This document shows, one piece after another, positions 22,701 through 34,700 of a stretch of DNA of 64,000 nt. The notes beneath the pieces were generated by a model. It did not search any database. It was not told the DNA's origin and worked only from the letters and a program-made list of their open reading frames with translations. A program made the translations under genes and the position numbers. Each line of letters starts with the position of its first letter. The stretch's first letter is position 1. The DNA comes from Pomphorhynchus laevis. Taxonomy: Eukaryota; Acanthocephala; Palaeacanthocephala; Echinorhynchida; Pomphorhynchidae. The stretch covers positions 62,001 through 126,000 of the forward strand of contig WNNJ02000983.1 of assembly GCA_012934845.2 (NCBI GenBank), in the 5' to 3' direction.

Positions 22701-25700
22701 ATTCTATCTACAAACGTCTCTCCCATCTTCGTCTCGTTCTAAACTCAGACAAGTCCAAAATAATGTGGATCCTCCCCAGTCAACCTAACATATCTCCTCC
22801 ACCTATTTTCGCCTCGTCAATCAGCCTATAGCCCACAATCTCACTTTCTTACGATTCCATTTCGATGATCACCTTTCCATTAAACCCTTCGTCCGCGACA
22901 AAGGACGCTCGTCTAACCTAATTCTCTGTGACATTTGCCGTATTCGCCACCTTATCGACTTCCGTTTCTATATGCCTCTTCTTTCATAGCTTCTTTTACC
23001 TAAAATCGATTACTGCCTCAGCCTTTTCGCTAATTCTCCAAAATCCATCATCCTACCCTTTCAACACATCATCAACTACGCCGTTCGAGTGTTCCTACGT
23101 CTCCGTCCCTTCGACCACACATCCACACATCTTGCTTAACTCTCTTGGCCCACCATCCACATCCGCATCGAACTCCGCTTTCTCGTAACTTTTCGTCTCA
23201 TCGCTGTCGGCTCCTTATCGTTGATCAACCTTCCTTTCTTAGACTACACTTGCCGCACCACTTTATTGCTGCGTTCCCCTCATACCCTCTTACTCCACGT
23301 TCTTAATTACCCTAACAACTACGGTCTCTGATCCTTTCTCGTCGCCGCACCACTCGCGTGGAATCAGCTCCCTTTCGAAGTTCGCCGCGCTCCCTCCTTT
23401 ATTTCATTCAAATACTTCATCCGTTTCTACATTCTCGACACATGACTTAGACTTTTTCCTTCGTGGTCATGTAAGCGTGCGCCAGCACGCATTTGCCACT
23501 TAAAAAATAAATCTATTTTTTAATGTGATGGATGTGCCTGTTTACTTGAAATATGTTTTTGGATATTTTTACTCAATATTGTTAATGCAAAGCCGGATAA
23601 CTGCATTTATCTCTCTTGCTTGTCGTGAGGCGGTGAAAGATCCATTAATACTTATAATTAATCTGGATCAGGTTTCAATATTTGACCCGGCTGCTATGTT
23701 GAATCGAGGAATATGGTCCGAAACGTGATAACATAGCAGTTCCTCCTGATAACTTTTAATCCTTATACGAATAAATCGTATATTATTCATTAGTCAATTC
23801 ATAATAATTGATTTTTAAACTTTAATAAATTATATATATATTATTTTTATATAATAAGTAGACTCAGTTATCTGATCTGATTCCTTCATTTTTTTCACAC
23901 TCCGAGGAAATTTGTCATTACCATGTATTTTGTCCCGCTTCTTTGTTAGGTTAACGAATAGGGGGCCGAAACCTGGTAGCATAGCAGTTCTGATTACATC
24001 TAATCCTTATTCTGATACATCATCTGTTATTTATTGGTTAAAATCATAAAAAATACGTCTATATTAAATTTTAATTTTAATAAAATTTATTTTAATTTAA
24101 TAAAATCTTATATAAAAATGATTTATTATTGATAATTTTTCATTATTTATTAAATTATTTAACTTTTATTTAGCATTATTTTTTAATTTATAACTAATGT
24201 ACAATACGTAGACTCAGTTGGCTGATCTGATCAGTTATTTATTGATCTTAAATACCCAACCAATTTTATTTCCTTACCGAACTCGCATTTTTTGGGTTTC
24301 ATATCATTTTTATCTATTTATTGAAACTAATTGTAGAAAACGAGAATTATCGGAATTGGTATGCATCATTGTCAACAGACTCCATTTTTGCTAAATTGTA
24401 TATTAAACCAAATGAATGCATCTTGAGCAGATGATTGAATACGCTTTATTGAATACATCCTTGAGAAGATATTAATCCGTCCAGGTCGCTCATGCCTCAC
24501 GAATTTATTATACACTTGTAAAGATTTGGTTGATCATGTTGCTGAATGTTGTTGGTAGTAATCTCAAGAGATTTTGGTCGTATGTCAGAGGAGCAAGAAT
24601 TCTGCCTGCGGCAATTTTTTTACAAGATTTCGGTACAAATGTAACCTCATATGTCATGATAACTGAGATGTTTGCATCAACTTTTGAGCTTAAGACAGTT
24701 TATTTCTATGAAGTTTGTGAGTATACAACAGTAAGTCATGCCTACAGAAATAACATTCAGATATTAGTATCTGCTAAAGAGGTCTACGATGAAATGTCTA
24801 GATTACCTATCGCATCCGCTGCAGGCCATGATATAGTTTATCCGTATCTTCTTAAATTACTTGCCTCATACATAGCGGAATCATTGGCGTCGTTATTTGA
24901 GTTGAGCTTGCGTAGATCAAGATTACCAAATATCGGGAAAACAGCCATTGTTGTTCCGATTTTTAAACATGAGGACAGAAATAGCGCCGGTAATTATCAT
25001 GCAATAAGCCTTAATAGTGTGGTCTGCAAAGTCCTTGAGCGGATATTAAAGAAACCTTTATATGCTAATTTGAATTCACTGGGAATCCTGAATAGGGCAC
25101 ACGACAGACTTCGTTCTGGTCGCTCATGCCTCACGAAGATTGGGTTGCACTCGTGAAGTCAACCCAAGTGCATTTTCATGCACTCGTGTAGATAGGGTTG
25201 AGCATGTTGTTGAAGGTTATTGCGTTGACGCAATATTTTTAGATTTCAGTCGAGCGTTTAATAGGGTTCCGCATCTGATTTTGTTAGATGTTCTTGAGAA
25301 TTGCAATGTTGACTCGATGATTCTTTACTGAATCACAGATTTTTTCCACATGAGATCATTTAGAGTTAGTGTCGGACGGTGCCTGTCTTCTCGTACTTAT
25401 ACTATTGAAGCCTCATCCGGGATCTGTTCTAGCCAATTGCTATTTAATATCTTTGCCAATCAGCTATTGAACTCGCTGAAAAGTTGTAAGATTCTTGCAT
25501 TTGCCGATGACATCAAATGTGGAAGGTGATTAAGGATCTAGAAAATTGTGAAGTTATTCAGGGCATGTTGAACCTTGTTCATTGTTGGTCCATAACAACA
25601 TAAATTAGTTTAAATAGAAAAAATGTGCTTTAATGAGTATCGGTTGTAGTAACGTGTGCTATAAATCCTATGTTGGTGACGAGATCATTACGAATACTGC

Positions 25701-28700
25701 TACCACAAAAAATCTTGGTATAATAGTGCAGACGAATTTAAAGACACGCGCGAAGACCGATATAATTTGTAACAAATCTCGGAAAGTGTGTTACGTTATA
25801 AAGAACTGTTTTATAAAGTTAATTCCATCTTGTGCTGTGCATTTGTACAATGCGTGGTGAGACCTGTGATTGAATATGCAGTCAAATCTCCGGCAGTCAA
25901 ATTGACGATTTTGAGAGCATATCCCGTCACTTTCCGAAATTGTGTCCATAAGTGCGACATCTTTCCTATCATTCTCGCTTAAGCCGTTTAGGTTTAGAAT
26001 ATATGCGAGATGTCGATAATGTATGATCTCCTGGCTATGCATCTTATTGTTCACTAAGTTGATGCGTATCATTCGGATTGCATAGTGTTTAATAATAGAA
26101 TGGGATGTAGAGGACGTTCTAAAAAATGGGAGTTTTGAGTCACGGAAGATGCACTATTTTATTTTCGACTTTCACATCGAGTGATCAACGCGTGGAATAG
26201 TCTTCCTGATAACATCGATGCTAAATCATTCAAAGTACAGCGTATGCGTTGGATAAGTTGCGAACGTACTCCTTTGCTGGTGAACTACCCCTGATGTTTA
26301 ACGTTTCTGCGACGAATATTACTGATGTATATTTTTATCTTATATTTTTGTTTTTTGATTTTGATTTTTTCTGTTGTAATTATCTGTGTGCGGTCAAAAC
26401 AGCCATCTGGCTATAGACCTGAAGTATAAATAATAAACTGTGATTGCATAAAAACGATTGTATCCGTCTAACAAGCATAAATGGAATACCACTTTTTGCT
26501 AGTTTTTTAATTTGCAATCCGTTATCTACTCTGTCGAATGCTTTTGAAAAATCAAAAAATATAATGTCGGTATCGGTGAAGCCTGCTTTATTAGCTGATC
26601 AATTAAGATGGGCTGCAAGTAGATTTGTGACATTTGAATAGCCCTTACGGATGCCATGTTTCTCAGAAACTAATATATTGTTGTAATTATAAAGGTGAAC
26701 CATATAGCCATGTATGATGGTCTGGCTATAGACCTGAATAGTGTGGATGCTAAAATTTTATATCACATCAAGAGGCTACGTAGAATTTTAATGATCTACA
26801 TCTTGTAGTTCCAAAGTTCTTTCGTGCGCTTACCGAAGTCACGCTACATTTTGACAGATTTTAGCGATTTGGTGAAGTTGGTGATTTACTCAATGGAAAA
26901 GAAGGATTTTTGTGCATTTCACTTTCAACCATTCTCTTAGGCGTCCTGAGAAATAACAATGCCTCACTTGATGATACTAGTATTTCCATGTTATAAACTA
27001 GGAGTACATTTTAAAATATTTTGAGACAGTGCTAGTTTAAATATTTCTAGGTGATTTAATAATTCAAAGTAATTAAATTTCATTTAAAAATTATTAAACT
27101 TTATTGATTCAAATTTAGGATGTGTTGATATCGATATTTTCACAATTTGGAAAAATCAACTCTGTACATATTCACCGGCAACCGACACTCAATTTCACGT
27201 CTAGCTCTTTAAATTCATATAGCGAGCCAAATGATATTAATTATATGGTAGGTGCTAAACTTATTAGAAAAATTATATGGTATTTAAAATAAATTTTCAA
27301 TGTTTTATTTTGAGTAATATTTTTGCACAACTTTATTATATTGTATCAACCACTTCAGAAGAAAACAAAACAGCTTCTTAAAATATTATTGTATTCGTTT
27401 GCTTTTGAATAAAAGTATCGAATGTATCTTATCAGTAATTAAAAAACAAATTTTAAATCATAAATTTAATTCTAAAATATAGACAACTATATAAATAATA
27501 TGGAATAATATGCTGTCCTGTTATGACAAATACCTTTATTAAATATTTTTTAAATATCAATACATATTATTAATCCTATATACCTAAGAGGCTGAGATGG
27601 ACGATTAGAGTATCTCTCCTCTACCGTCAGACAAGACATTATCCCTAAACGACATTTAATGTTATTAACAATCCTATTATATCATTCGCCGTTATTTGCC
27701 ACTTTATTCGCGGAATATACTGCCACGTATTTCTTCTTGTTGCAGCTGGCGATAAAATTCCAAATATAAATAATAAATTAGCATCATGTTTTATATAATT
27801 TATTGTTATTTTTCATTTTATATTAATGACTCACTGTTTTCCAAATTTGCCATTTAAACTAACCCCATTTTAAATGTGGATTTGGAACTTCTTGTTTATC
27901 CGATGAAGCTTTATACGATTTTTGAGAGAAATTGCTTCAAATACTTTTGTGATAATTGAAAACTTTTGCACTTCCAAAATCAAGTATGAAATTAAAATAA
28001 TAAAATTATATTTTATTCAGGGGTTTAAAGTTGCGTATATTGTTTTTACATCTGCCAAAGCTGTGAAATCTGCGATGGATACTAAATGCGTAGATCCGAT
28101 TGTTATTAGGCACATAATACCTGCATTTAAGTGTGGATACCAAGGTAAGCAACTTTAGCGATTAATTTGATGAAAATTCGGATGAATTAAATAATGAATA
28201 TTCGAAATTTATTTAACCAATGAAGATTTCTTGAATTGTTGCTTACCAATGAACTGTTTTATTCTTAATACGCTTACATGCCTATTTATCAGTTATTCTC
28301 ATTTTAATTATAATTACATTTTAAACAATCCAGATTCTATAAATATTTTACTTTTTACTTAGTTCTTAACATTTCCATAAGCAGATGTTACATATTTTTG
28401 AGTGCTTAAATTATTTATTCATTTGCTTGAATTATTGATCTGGAAGAAATCACGTAATTTTAGATCGAAATTTTACTCTTGGACTAATATTTTATTTAAT
28501 GTATAAATTGCCTACCTGATTTTGTCAATTATGTTTGAATAGGTTTTTATCTGACTATTTAAAATTGCCAGATTTTGTCATCGTAAGTTTTACCCTTGAA
28601 TTTAATGCGTACCAATGTCATACATTGATAAGTTTTGACTTTAAACTTCTAGATTAGATTTGTCAAAATTTTTGTGTAAAAGAAAAAATAATTTACTTCA

Positions 28701-31700
28701 TATTTACATATCAGTAAATTTCTCAAACGGCATATTCTCAAACGGCATATTTACGCATTTTTTGATATAAAAGCTTGTAGACTTCAACAATTAATACACC
28801 AGAAATTTAATTTAAAAATATTTTTAATTTTTTAACGAATTTTGTTGAATTGAATCTTTTAATAAAATGCATAAAATCATTTCTACCGAATTGTAGAATA
28901 TTCTCCGAGTGTAAAACCATTTTTTTCTAATCAAGTATAATCTGTACTCTTATATTCGTTCCGTATATTTGATATTTATTATTTAATGTATAAATTGCCT
29001 ACCTGATTTTATCAATTATGTTTGAATAGGTTATTTATCTGACTATTTAAAATCATTTCCTGATGAGCAGAAGACTTTAAAAGACATTGAAGATTATCTC
29101 CGTGAATACGATCGAAAAAATCAGGAAGAGGTAATTATCAGTATTTTGTATGGTAAAGTTTTTTTTATATTCTAAATGCTTACTTTAACGAGTATATACA
29201 AATTCTGAATTCGTAACGGTTTTATTTGCTATTCAGAAATTTAATATGTATTCTCTTATTAACAAATTTGATCAGTTAGTAAATCGACAGCCTCTAGACT
29301 ATACTTGTCAAACTCAAACGTCCTCGTGGGCGCATCACATATTTTTATATTACGACAAGGGATGGTGATATTATAAATTCGATTTTTATTCTGCATTGGG
29401 CTGCATGCGATCCGCCGGTCACATTTTGACACTTTTGATCTAGACTATTAAGAACTTATTTAACTTTGTAATTTGATCTAGACTATTAACAACTTATTTA
29501 ACTTTGTAAATTACAATACAATTGTATGACAAATTAGTTGTGGAGTTTATAAAAATTGATTTATAATTCAAATTATGATTTTGGTTATTTAAGGATCGGA
29601 AAGCTGAAAATGTAGTCGCTGATGAAGAAGGCTGGATACAAGTTACAACGAAAAGTAAAATCGTGGCAAACGAAAAGAAATTACGTAGAAAACGTAAAAG
29701 CAAAAAGAAGGTAATTCAGAATTATCATACGATTTTGACAGCATCTAATATTATATCGCTGATAGTTTTAAAGAAATCGACAACTGATTCATATTCAAAA
29801 TTATAATTCGGCAAATATTTGATTTTAAAAACATCCACATGATTTCTTGCTAGGCAATTTTTATTTCAATTTAAAGAAACCAAAATATACTATTTGATTG
29901 AAGATAAGAAAACATAACGTTTATCATCAGCTATTGCTGCCATCCTTGTAAGTATTCCTATATTGTTTAGTTTTGACCTAAAATGATTATTCATTAAAAT
30001 GCGGTATAATATTTTATTTCCGTTATTACTTACTGCTAAGTCAACAAGTTTTATTCTTAATAAAACCTTTGTAAATAATTCTGATATCTTAATTTGTAAT
30101 TCTCATACCTATTTTCGCACTTAGATAAAAGCGCAATATTTCGCATATATGATCACCTTCTTTATTTTTATAACGTACATGTTCCTTCAAATGCCACAAA
30201 GTTGATCGAATCTGTGCTCAGATTTTTCGCACCACGTAAATTTAAAAATGAGCGTATGCTAGAAATCATTCTTTCCTTTAATCCGGGAGTTCATCATTAG
30301 TTTCTACGCTAATCGACGTTTGTAGATTATCGCGTGTAAACCGTCAGTAAAAAAGACAAGCTTATACGCTTGTAATCATCAACTTACATTAGTCAATCAG
30401 AGCGATGTCTCGATCCGCCATCCTATTGCAAGCCAGATAATTTGAATATCATGCATTGTGAGTAATTGATAGATTGCAATGACTAAAAGTAAAAACTCGT
30501 AAACATCTGAAGAAGCTGATGTTTGATGTTTTAGTAAAATAATAATATTTTAATGTGCAAATTACAAAAGGTCCTGAACTTACAGTCAAAGTAATTCGTC
30601 GCTCCTTTTGTTATTTCCCGTCAGTTCAAAACTCATGCTTAAAGTGTTCAAGTTTATGTGCTATTTTAGTCGGTAAAAGTAAAATTTATGAAACGTTTGT
30701 AAATATTTGTTCATCTTTAGTATCTGCAAAATTTCTATTCGTTCCAAATAAAAGAATCTCGAATGCAAAGTAAGTCTTCACAACATTTTTGTTGGCATTT
30801 ATATCCTTTTATGATTGCACTTACTTTCGGATATTTAGTAAAATATTAATAAATACCTAATTTAATTTTCAATTATCAAGTTCACCTGTAACGAATGTTA
30901 AAATGCATATCAAGGCGTCTTTAATGAAATTTTGTATATCAAGTTCTTAAAATGCGTGATAAGACAATTTTTATTGGAATTTTAAAGGCACATTCTACTT
31001 AAAGGTTTAAATTCATTTTCACTTCATATTTTTCAACGCTCAAATGAGAACATTTCGGTTTCAATATTTTTCCGTTAACTGACGATTATTCGACTGCAGT
31101 CATAATTTTGCTGAATTAAAAACTTTTTTAAAATTAAATAAATTCAATTCAAGTTATTTGTTATTTTAAATTAATATAACAAGGAAATGTAATCTTGTAA
31201 TTTCGATATAACCAAGTAGTTTCGACATGTAATTACAATACAAGTAATTTCGACGTGGTTGGTTAACACAAACCACGACCATATTTATAAAATGCTGTAA
31301 GATTCATGAAGATTGTTGATTTAACGTACATCGTTTAAATACTTATATTTTTTAACTCAGAAATCAAAACTAATACACTTTGTTGACAAATCAAAGTTGA
31401 ACGTTTGTGCACCGAAATTTATTAATAATAATTTTACAAATGGAATTTAACGGTTATGGGAATAATTGGTTCCTTTATAATTTCTAAGTGCGTAATTAGG
31501 ACTTAATTTCAATTTTTGAAATCAAAAATTGAAATCAACTACTCTAGATTTTAATATCCGAAAAACTTTAACGAAATTATAAAATTCACATGACACAGCT
31601 TTTAATTTGTTCAGAAATATTTATCACAAAATGAATTCAAGTTTACATTGAATCTAAAATCGATTAAATCGAATTTGGATTTCAATCGATTTTATTAGTT

Positions 31701-34700
31701 AATAAAATTGATTAAAATCAAAAATTGAAATCAACTACTCTAGATTTTAATATCCGAAAAACTAACGAAATTATAAAATTCACATGACACAGCTTTTAAT
31801 TTGTTCAGAAATATTTATCACAAAATGAATTCAAGTTTACATTGAATCTAAAATCGATTAAATCGAATTTGGATTTCAATCGATTTTATTAGTTAATAAA
31901 ATTGATTAAAATCAAAAATTGAAATCAACTACTCTAGATTTTAATATCCGAAAAACTTTAACGAAATTATAAAATTCACATGACACAGCTTTTAATTTGT
32001 TCAGAAATATTTATCACAAAATGAATTCAAGTTTACATTGAATCTAAAATCGATTAAATCGAATTTGGATTTCAATCGATTTTATTAGTTAATAAAATTG
32101 ATTAAAATCAAAAATTGAAATCAACTACTCTAGATTTTAATATCCGAAAAACTAACGAAATTATAAAATTCACATGACACAGCTTTTAATTTGTTCAGAA
32201 ATATTTATCACAAAATGAATTCAAGTTTACATTGAATCTAAAATCGATTAAATCGAATTTGGATTTCAATCGATTTTATTAGTTAATAAAATTGATTAAA
32301 ATCAAAAATTGAAATCAACTACTCTAGATTTTAATATCCGAAAAACTTTAACGAAATTATAAAATTCACATGACACAGCTTTTAATTTGTTCAGAAATAT
32401 TTATCACAAAATGAATTCAAGTTTACATTGAATCTAAAATCGATTAAATCGAATTTGGATTTCAATCGATTTTATTAGTTAATAAAATTGATTAAAATCA
32501 AAAATTGAAATCACTACTCTAGATTTTAATATCCGAAAAACTTTAACGAAATTATAAAATTCACATGACACAGCTTTTAATTTGTTCAGAAATATTTATC
32601 ACAAAATGAATTCAAGTTTACATTGAATCTAAAATCGATTAAATCGAATTTGGATTTCAATCGATTTTATTAGTTAATAAAATTGATTAAAATCAAAAAT
32701 TGAAATCAACTACTCTAGATTTTGATATCCGAAAAACTTTAACGAAATTATAAAATTCACATGACACAGCTTTTAATTTGTTCAGAAATATTTATCACAA
32801 AATGAATTCAAGTTTACATTGAATCTAAAATCGATTAAATCGAATTTGGATTTCAATCGATTTTATTAGTTAATAAAATTGATTAAAATCAAAAATTGAA
32901 ATCACTACTCTAGATTTTGATATCCGAAAAACTTTAACGAAATTATAAAATTCACATGACACAGCTTTTAATTTGTTCAGAAATATTTATCACAAAATGA
33001 ATTCAAGTTTACATTGAATCTAAAATCGATTAAATCGAATTTGGATTTCAATCGATTTTATTAGTTAATAAAATTGATTAAAATCAAAAATTGAAATCAC
33101 TACTCTAGATTTTAATATCCGAAAAACTTTAACGAAATTATAAAATTCACATGACACAGCTTTTAATTTGTTCAGAAATATTTATCACAAAATGAATTCA
33201 AGTTTACATTGAATCTAAAATCGATTAAATCGAATTTGGATTTCAATCGATTTTATTAGTTAATAAAATTGATTAAAATCAAAAATTGAAATCAACTACT
33301 CTAGATTTTAATATCCGAAAAACTTTAACGAAATTATAAAATTCACATGACACAGCTTTTAATTTGTTCAGAAATATTTATCACAAAATGAATTCAAGTT
33401 TACATTGAATCTAAAATCGATTAAATCGAATTTGGATTTCAATCGATTTTATTAGTTAATAAAATTGATTAAAATCAAAAATTGAAATCAACTACTCTAG
33501 ATTTTAATATCCGAAAAACTTTAACGAAATTATAAAATTCACATGACACAGCTTTTAATTTGTTCAGAAATATTTATCACAAAATGAATTCAAGTTTACA
33601 TTGAATCTAAAATCGATTAAATCGAATTTGGATTTCAATCGATTTTATTAGTTAATAAAATTGATTAAAATCAAAAATTGAAATCAACTACTCTAGATTT
33701 TAATATCCGAAAAACTTTAACGAAATTATAAAATTCACATGACACAGCTTTTAATTTGTTCAGAAATATTTATCACAAAATGAATTCAAGTTTACATTGA
33801 ATCTAAAATCGATTGATCGAATTTGGATTTCAATCGATTTTATTAGTTAATAAAATTGATTAAAATCAAAAATTGAAATCAACTACTCTAGATTTTAATA
33901 TCCGAAAAACTAACGAAATTATAAAATTCACATGACACAGCTTTTAATTTGTTCAGAAATATTTATCACAAAATGAATTCAATGGAAGAAATTTGAAGAA
34001 GATCGAAAGGCAATTGCAGAAATGAAATTGAAAAGGAAGTTTAAACCACTTTAACAAATTTATTCTTTCCTACTAAAGTGCTCGATTTGGAGCCAAAATC
34101 ATCATCTGTTGTAAAAAATAAATACAATTTTTATTGTGTTCGTTAAATTTTATTCCTTTTTGATGTATCAAGTCTATTCGTTTACTAACTTATTGCCCTT
34201 TTAATTCATGTAGAAATATTTATCACAAAATGAATTCAAGTTTACATTGAATCTAAAATCGATTAAATCGAATTTGGATTTCAATCGATTTTATTAGTTA
34301 ATAAAATTGATTAAAATCAAAAATTGAAATCAACTACTCTAGATTTTGATATCCGAAAAACTTTAACGAAATTATAAAATTCACATGACACAGCTTTTAA
34401 TTTGTTCAGAAATATTTATCACAAAATGAATTCAAGTTTACATTGAATCTAAAATCGATTAAATCGAATTTGGATTTCAATCGATTTTATTAGTTAATAA
34501 AATTGATTAAAATCAAAAATTGAAATCACTACTCTAGATTTTAATATCCGAAAAACTTTAACGAAATTATAAAATTCACATGACACAGCTTTTAATTTGT
34601 TCAGAAATATTTATCACAAAATGAATTCAAGTTTACATTGAATCTAAAATCACTGCGCGTATTCAGCAATTGATCAAAAATTGTAAAATTAAAACTATTG

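Larger units (their letters stand above)
19760..27118 (+). other. RRP7A intron A-B, 7.4 kb, filled with retroelements
   Basis: Bounded by GTAGGT at 19760 and TTTAG at 27114-27118. It contains an antisense LINE A ORF1, a sense LINE B, two family D repeats, a sense LINE C and an antisense LINE fragment, described separately. It would have to be spliced as one unit of 7359 bp. Confidence 0.8.

Noticed and set aside
26444-26641. + strand 65-residue frame
   Set aside because: It is the complement of an RT fragment reading FFDFSKAFDRVD on the - strand.
30555-30773. 72-residue frame as the missing RRP7A exon
   Set aside because: It lacks any resemblance to the NFYxFQxRE block and has no suitable splice sites in phase.
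30964-31010. Second candidate for the missing RRP7A exon (NFYW-like reading)
   Set aside because: The similarity is short and AT-driven, the required phase gives a stop, and no donor fits.
31519-34651. CRISPR array
   Set aside because: Units are full tandem 195-bp monomers without unique spacers, in a eukaryotic intron.
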